NCBI RefSeq assembly: GCF_000009625.1
Contig: NC_002678.2
Location: 1,426,001 to 1,490,000, forward strand
DNA: 64,000 bases
Direction: 5' to 3'
Source: Mesorhizobium japonicum MAFF 303099
Lineage (GTDB): Bacteria; Pseudomonadota; Alphaproteobacteria; Rhizobiales; Rhizobiaceae
In this document: in pieces, positions 60,130 through 64,000 of the stretch
Position numbering within the stretch: position 1 is the stretch's first letter
How the letters are laid out: the number at the start of each line of letters is the position of its first letter
Translations under genes and position numbers: made by a program
Notes under the pieces: model-generated
What the model saw: the letters and a program-made list of their open reading frames with translations, nothing else
Database searches by the model: none
Told to the model about the DNA's origin: nothing

Positions 60130-60178
60130 GCGCCCTTTGAAGGCGTGAATCGTGGTTCGAGCCCATGAGCGGGAACCA
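60130..60178 (+). repeat. attR-like 49-bp repeat (duplicated tRNA-Gln 3' half)
   Basis: It is an exact copy of 58339-58387 without the upstream tRNA half, so it cannot be a functional tRNA. It marks the right end of the mini-island. Confidence 0.92.
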
Positions 60179-60292
60179 GCACAATTAGCCTGCCCCAAGC
60201 CTGCCTTCCGTGATCACACCATAGGCCAAAGCGGCCACGTGGTTCACAGTGCAATCACAAGCGGTCGATTCCTTCGGGATGTAGCCACTGCG

Positions 60293-60330
60293 AAAGCCCG
60301 CTGCAGGTCGCTCCTGTGGCGGGCTTTTCC
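60293..60330 (+). terminator. Strong intrinsic terminator
   Basis: AAAGCCCGC and GCGGGCTTTT enclose an inner TGCAGG/CCTGTG pairing. The stem is long and followed by a short T-run on the plus strand. It lies beyond the right end of the mini-island. Confidence 0.8.
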
Positions 60331-60914
60331 CATGGGGACCAAGGTCCCATGGCCCTCACGCAAAGGTCTGACGTAACCGCTTTGGTTCCGGTATCGTCCA
60401 TTGGACGTTCCGTTACTTTATCCAATCGCGATATACACCTCCTTCATTTGAATGCTTCAGCTGTATCAGCCTTGCCGCATATATAGCCAGCCGGCAGCCG
60501 CCCCACGCCGGTAAGGCCCGGCACATGACTTTCCCCCAACCAGGTGTGCCGGGCCGCCGCCGTTCTGTCGGCTCGAAAAAGCCCGCGCTCTCGGCTAGAG
60601 GCGCGCGGGCCGATCGGAGAGCCGATCTTCAGCAGGGATGCCCCCATCCTGCCGACAATAGAAACCATTAGAAACGACTAATGTTCCATCAGCCGTGATT
60701 CACCTTCGATCGAATACCGGTTCCGCTGCTGCAAAATCGCCATTCAATTAGCGCTAACTTAATTAGCTATCTGCAATTTTAACGAATCGTTGACCGCGCT
60801 GTCCTATTTTGGAACAGCGCGGTCAAACCCCAACCGGACCGCGTGGGCGGCTCCGGCAACCCAGCCCCCGTTGCACTGTCGGAGCCGCCACCACACCCAT
60901 ATAAAATACCAGCA
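60331..60914. other. Gene-free region with several strong hairpins
   Basis: GGCCCGGCACA (60515-60525) and TGTGCCGGGCC (60545-60555) form a perfect 11-bp stem. A further hairpin, AGCCCGCGC with GCGCGCGGGC, lies at about 60580-60610. The run of hairpins may belong to a small RNA. The 74-residue minus-strand frame (60444-60668) has no ribosome binding site or family features and is not called. Confidence 0.5.
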
Positions 60915-61118
60915 ATGGTTGAATCAACAGTTACCACGCGTGCTTTCCAGTGCGCTAACGACGCCATTTTTCCAGGCAGTGCCGCGGATCGGGGAATGCG
61001 TTTCGCTTTCGATCGAGGAAGCCCGCAGGACCTTCAGGTCTCGCGCTCCGTGCATATCCCCGAGCCAACATTCGAAGATGTCGCCATCATGGTCGAGGTG
61101 ACCAAGGACATCCTCTAG
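60915..61118 (+). CDS. Hypothetical protein (67 aa)
   Basis: ATG 60915 to a stop at 61118, beginning MVESTVTTRAFQCANDAIFP and ending PTFEDVAIMVEVTKDIL. There is no hydrophobic segment and no known family; the ribosome binding site is unclear. Codon use is compatible with coding. Confidence 0.45.
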   Translation: MVESTVTTRAFQCANDAIFPGSAADRGMRFAFDRGSPQDLQVSRSVHIPEPTFEDVAIMVEVTKDIL

Positions 61119-61248
61119 CTAGCGCTACTGGCGCGGCCAGGGACGATGCGTTCTACGCCGACGCCCAGCCTCACGCGACAGTGATTGGAGCCGGTGAAAC
61201 TTTGCGCCGACATGCGCGTTTTTCGCCAGCAACTTTGTCGAGGTTGCG

Positions 61249-61494
61249 ATGCAAACTGCGTGGTTCTCCAAGCCGGTGGTGGTTTCGGTCGGTGTGGCCG
61301 GCGCCACCCGCAACCTGTCCAATACACAGCAGGCCATCGAATTGTTGACGACACATTGGCGCGACGCCGGCAGCCCGAAACATCAGTCCGCGCTGCGCGC
61401 CTGCCAGCGAGCGACAAGCGGCGACGTGCCTCCCGATATCGCCAGGGAGGCTTTCATCGATGCCGCGCGCGAGGCGCATATACTGGTCGAGTAA
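61249..61494 (+). CDS. DUF982 protein
   Basis: 81 residues from ATG 61249 after GAGGTTGCG. The family pattern is FSKPVVVSVGVAGATRNLSN, then QQAIELLTTHWRDAGSPKHQ and ALRACQRATSGDVPPDIARE, ending AFIDAAREAHILVE. It is the third DUF982 protein in the window and the closest to the family pattern. Function unknown. Confidence 0.9.
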   Translation: MQTAWFSKPVVVSVGVAGATRNLSNTQQAIELLTTHWRDAGSPKHQSALRACQRATSGDVPPDIAREAFIDAAREAHILVE

Positions 61495-61613
61495 GCCGCG
61501 CCGCATTCACGGATCGCAACGACAATTCACAATTTCGTGATCAAGGGAACCGTTTGAAACGGCAAGCGTTTTTTTGCGGACGTCTTTTTGTCAGGCAACA
61601 TCAGGAGGCGTTT

Positions 61614-61847
61614 ATGCGCATCATGAATCTCGTCACGCTTGCCCTCATCATCCTTGGCGGTCTCAACTGGCTGTCCATGGGTGTGGTCGGCTATGACGTC
61701 ATCGGCACGGTCCTTGGGGGCGCCATGCTGGCCCGCCTGGCCTATCTGATCATAGGCCTTGCAGCCATATGGCAGCTCATGCCGGGCTTCCAGAGCTTCA
61801 CCATTGGGGAAGTCGATGCCGAAGGGCATCTCCCTCATCACCGGTGA
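61614..61847 (+). CDS. DUF378 membrane protein
   Basis: 77 residues from ATG 61614 with AGGAGG 6 bases upstream. Two hydrophobic helices, LVTLALIILGGLNWLSMGVV and ARLAYLIIGLAAIWQL, include the characteristic GGLNW motif. It is a small inner-membrane protein of unknown function, widespread in bacteria. Confidence 0.9.
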   Translation: MRIMNLVTLALIILGGLNWLSMGVVGYDVIGTVLGGAMLARLAYLIIGLAAIWQLMPGFQSFTIGEVDAEGHLPHHR

Positions 61848-61927
61848 CCGGCAAGCCGGGGCGGCGGAGGACCCGCCGCCCCGGTTGGACATGACGCCAA
61901 TCCCTTTTTACGGGCCATACGGGACGT

Positions 61928-63082
61928 TCAGATGCCGAAGCCCAGCGCTGCGCTATCATCGGCCTCGACGCCGGCTTGCGGCACGATGATCGATGCCAGC
62001 GGCGCACTGAGGCGCCAGCTGAGACGGCCGGGCGAGCGCTCCAGTTGAGCCGAGCCGCCCAGCGACTGCGGCGCCACCCGCTGCAGGACAACTGTGCCGA
62101 ACCCCTTGCGCGCGTTCTCCTCGCGACTGTCGTCCGAACGGGGCGTGGAAGTCTCGGTCCAAAGCAGCTGGAAGTCGCGTCCGCCCGACGCACCGACACT
62201 CTTGGTGCCCAAGTCTTTGGCACCCAAGTCTTTGGTACCCAAGTCCTGGGCGCTTGAGCCGATTGTCCAGGTGATCTCGACCTGGCCGTCTTCGCTGCCA
62301 AGCGCGCCATATTTGGAGGAATTCGTGCCGAGCTCGTGGAAGGCCATGCCGAGATTCTGCACCGCATTCGACTGCAGCGTCAGGACCGGGCCGGAGAGCA
62401 GGATCTGCTCCTCGCGGCCGAAAGGCTTCAGATGTTCCTGGATCAGGTCGAACAGGCTGGCGCCGGCCCACTCCGAGGTGACGAGCAGATCATGCGAGCG
62501 CGACAGCGCCATGATGCGGGCGCGGATCAGTTCCTCGAACTCCTGCGGGTCGCTCGAGCGCTTGCTCGTCTCCCTGACCATCGACAGGATGACCGCGAAC
62601 TGGTTCTTGACGCGATGATTGACCTCCCGCATCAAGAGCCTGATGCGGCGCTCGCTCTCCTTGGCGGCGGAAATGTCGCGGGCGATTTTCGAGGCGCCGA
62701 CGATCTCGCCCAGGGCGTTCTTGATCGGCGAAACCGTCAGCGAGACGGAGATAAGCGTGCCGTCCTTGCGCCTTCGCGTCGTCTCATAACTCGCCACGCG
62801 GTGGCCACTGCGAACCCTGCTGATGATCTCGGTCTCCTCGCTCTTGAGGTGATCGGGGATGAGCATGAGGATCGACTGGCCGATGGCTTCCTCGGCGGTG
62901 TAGCCGAACATGCGTTCGGCCGCCAGGTTCCAGCTCGTGATGATGCTGGTCAAATCCTTGCTGATGATGGCATCGAAAGATGAATCGACGATGGCCGCGA
63001 GGCGTGCGTCGGCGGTCGCGCTCTGTTTTTCGTTGTTTGTTGCGATGTCCGCCGTTGCCGCCACGATTTCGCTCATAGGCAT
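61928..63082 (-). CDS. PAS-containing HWE-family sensor histidine kinase with tandem repeat insert
   Basis: 384 residues. The PAS domain is at about 25-145 (FDAIISKDLTSIITSWNLAA), with a PAC-type end (GEIVGASKIARDISAAKESE). The HWE phosphoacceptor box is LLMREVNHRVKNQFAVILSM, then the N-box FHELGTNSSKYGALG. Between the ATPase strands is an unusual insert, AQDLGTKDLGAKDLGTKSVG, encoded by a 15-bp tandem repeat at about 62200-62250. The WTE and GFGTVVLQR motifs of HWE kinases follow. It is cytosolic, with no response regulator nearby. Confidence 0.92.
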   Translation of the reverse strand: MPMSEIVAATADIATNNEKQSATADARLAAIVDSSFDAIISKDLTSIITSWNLAAERMFGYTAEEAIGQSILMLIPDHLKSEETEIISRVRSGHRVASYETTRRRKDGTLISVSLTVSPIKNALGEIVGASKIARDISAAKESERRIRLLMREVNHRVKNQFAVILSMVRETSKRSSDPQEFEELIRARIMALSRSHDLLVTSEWAGASLFDLIQEHLKPFGREEQILLSGPVLTLQSNAVQNLGMAFHELGTNSSKYGALGSEDGQVEITWTIGSSAQDLGTKDLGAKDLGTKSVGASGGRDFQLLWTETSTPRSDDSREENARKGFGTVVLQRVAPQSLGGSAQLERSPGRLSWRLSAPLASIIVPQAGVEADDSAALGFGI

Positions 63083-63158
63083 GAGGTAGCGCGCAAGCGG
63101 ATCAAGGCAATCTCCCCGGGCGCAATTCGCATACGGCGCGCCACGGGCGAAACCGGCT

Positions 63159-63398
63159 TCACTTCGAAGGCCGGTCGCTCGTCTTGCCGTCGCCGTCGGG
63201 CAGCACGCCGAACTCCTGCGATTTGACGCCCTGCTCGGCCGTCAGGAATCCGTCCGAGGAAAGACCGCGCCGCAGCAGTTCCCGGACCGCTGCCGACCGG
63301 CTTGGCATGCGCTTTTCGAAGCGCCAGTTTTCCAGCGCCGCCAATTCGTCCGTGGTGAGCATGATCTGCAGGCGTTCCGGGCGTTCCAGTTCAGCCAT
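63159..63398 (-). CDS. Ribbon-helix-helix-type small DNA-binding protein
   Basis: 79 residues. RPERLQIMLTTDELAALENW gives the beta-strand plus helix A, then FEKRMPSRSAAVRELLRRGL helix B, the ribbon-helix-helix pattern with the usual SRSAAVRELLRRGL. A short polar C-terminus follows. It is probably a transcriptional regulator or an orphan antitoxin; no toxin gene is visible next to it. Confidence 0.8.
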   Translation of the reverse strand: MAELERPERLQIMLTTDELAALENWRFEKRMPSRSAAVRELLRRGLSSDGFLTAEQGVKSQEFGVLPDGDGKTSDRPSK

Positions 63399-63671
63399 GT
63401 GCGCGCTCCTCGCTCAGGACTAAAAATACGGTGAGTTAGTATCTAACTCATTCAACTTATAATTATGGTAGCCCTCATGACGCGTCAAGACCGGCCAGTG
63501 AGCCCTCCGCACATCAAACGCATGATGCTCATCGAACGCCTGATGCCCTTTCCTGTAATTACACTAACTTACTGATTTTATTTGGATATTCCGAAAATTT
63601 CACTTGCCACCCCGGCATCCCGGGCGCATGCTTCAATCCAGACAGAAAACCGTTCCCCATGGGAGGTTTCG

Positions 63672-63977
63672 ATGCGGTATGATTATTCCATGCGTCTGCG
63701 CGACGACGTCAATTCGGCGGTCGAGAAGGCATTCAAGACGGCCGGCATCGTCAACATCACGATGACGGCCGAGCAGGTCAGGATCATGAATCTGGCCGAG
63801 AATGTCGCCCTCGAGGACATTGAATATCTGGTTTTGCAGGCTGCCCAACTGCTTGGCGCGGCAATCGAATTCGACACATTGAGCAGCGGGTTGGCGCTCT
63901 CCGGAAACGGGATTGTCGAGGGTGAGGAACCAGCGATCAGCCCCCTCATCCTTTCGCAGCCGGCCTCGATCCAGTGA
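63672..63977 (+). CDS. Hypothetical protein (101 aa)
   Basis: ATG 63672 follows GGGAGG; the frame open from 63582 is not needed. The protein starts MRYDYSMRLRDDVNSAVEKA, then TAEQVRIMNLAENVALEDIE and YLVLQAAQLLGAAIEFDTLS. It is a soluble helical protein of unknown family. The gene ends 24 bp before the window edge. Confidence 0.65.
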   Translation: MRYDYSMRLRDDVNSAVEKAFKTAGIVNITMTAEQVRIMNLAENVALEDIEYLVLQAAQLLGAAIEFDTLSSGLALSGNGIVEGEEPAISPLILSQPASIQ

Positions 63978-64000
63978 TGTCGCTCTGACGCAGATCCCCC

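Larger units (their letters stand above)
58388..60178. mobile_element. Integrase-less mini-island in tRNA-Gln
   Basis: The segment between the intact tRNA gene and the duplicated 49-bp tRNA end is about 1.74 kb. It holds an HNH endonuclease and several very small proteins on both strands, and no integrase. It looks like a remnant or a satellite that depends on another element for mobility. Confidence 0.82.

Noticed and set aside
60130..60178. Second tRNA-Gln
   Set aside because: Only the 3' half of the tRNA is present; the acceptor 5' strand and D arm are missing. It is the duplicated att core of the mini-island.

Overview
The window is GC-rich, densely coded DNA from a chromosome or large replicon of an alphaproteobacterium of the Rhizobiales, most likely Mesorhizobium or a close relative. 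The evidence is the large number of periplasmic-binding-protein ABC transporters, MocD/MocE-type (rhizopine-pathway-like) genes, HWE/HisKA_2 histidine kinases, small DUF982/DUF3606/DUF3309 proteins, and several copies of palindromic intergenic elements resembling the Rhizobium-specific RIMEs. The genus is an inference; no rRNA is present.

Layout. 1-2341: end of an unidentified gene, a VWA/CoxE-like protein and an amidohydrolase. 2446-3593: an IS110-family insertion sequence that has split a RIME-like palindrome. Its left end carries a readable bridge RNA whose guide segments match both the target and the donor junction. 3666-8683: an Ugp/Mal-type ABC operon led by a metallophosphoesterase. 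8925-9332: an AhpD-like protein. 9576-16410: a ribose-type ABC operon that contains a permease fused to an SMP-30-like beta-propeller, plus a second stand-alone propeller. 16683-20742: an MFS exporter, divergent from an ornithine-cyclodeaminase-like and HAL/PAL-like gene pair; the lyase homologue lacks the Ala-Ser-Gly triad that forms the MIO cofactor.

20743-33613: a tightly packed co-directional block of 14 genes on the minus strand. It reads GntR/UTRA regulator, ADP-ribosylglycohydrolase-like enzyme, PfkB kinase, Pot-type ABC transporter, two-subunit aconitase X, Gfo/Idh dehydrogenase, TIM-barrel isomerase, MocD-like oxygenase, MocE-like Rieske ferredoxin and a divergent PanB-like protein. 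This looks like an import-and-degradation pathway for an unknown, probably N-glycosidic and methoxylated or hydroxylated, compound. It is the best candidate in the window for an undescribed metabolic system.

33746-39555: small proteins, an HWE kinase, a glycine-rich secreted repeat protein and an ICMT-like methyltransferase. 39688-43025: a TPP-riboswitch-controlled ykoF-thiX-thiZ-thiY uptake operon. 43242-47273: msrA, a GT39-like membrane protein, a membrane protein and a GNAT acetyltransferase. 48142-51749: a decayed phage or gene-transfer-agent segment with broken terminase pieces. A 286-bp direct repeat brackets a 1.5-kb cassette holding an IrrE-like gene and a small partner. 52251-58276: mostly small housekeeping or accessory genes. 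58314-60178: tRNA-Gln(UUG) with a 49-bp duplication of its 3' half, bracketing a 1.74-kb integrase-less mini-island. 60915-63977: small DUF proteins, a second HWE kinase containing a tandem repeat, a ribbon-helix-helix protein and a small hypothetical gene. No CRISPR array or rRNA was found.
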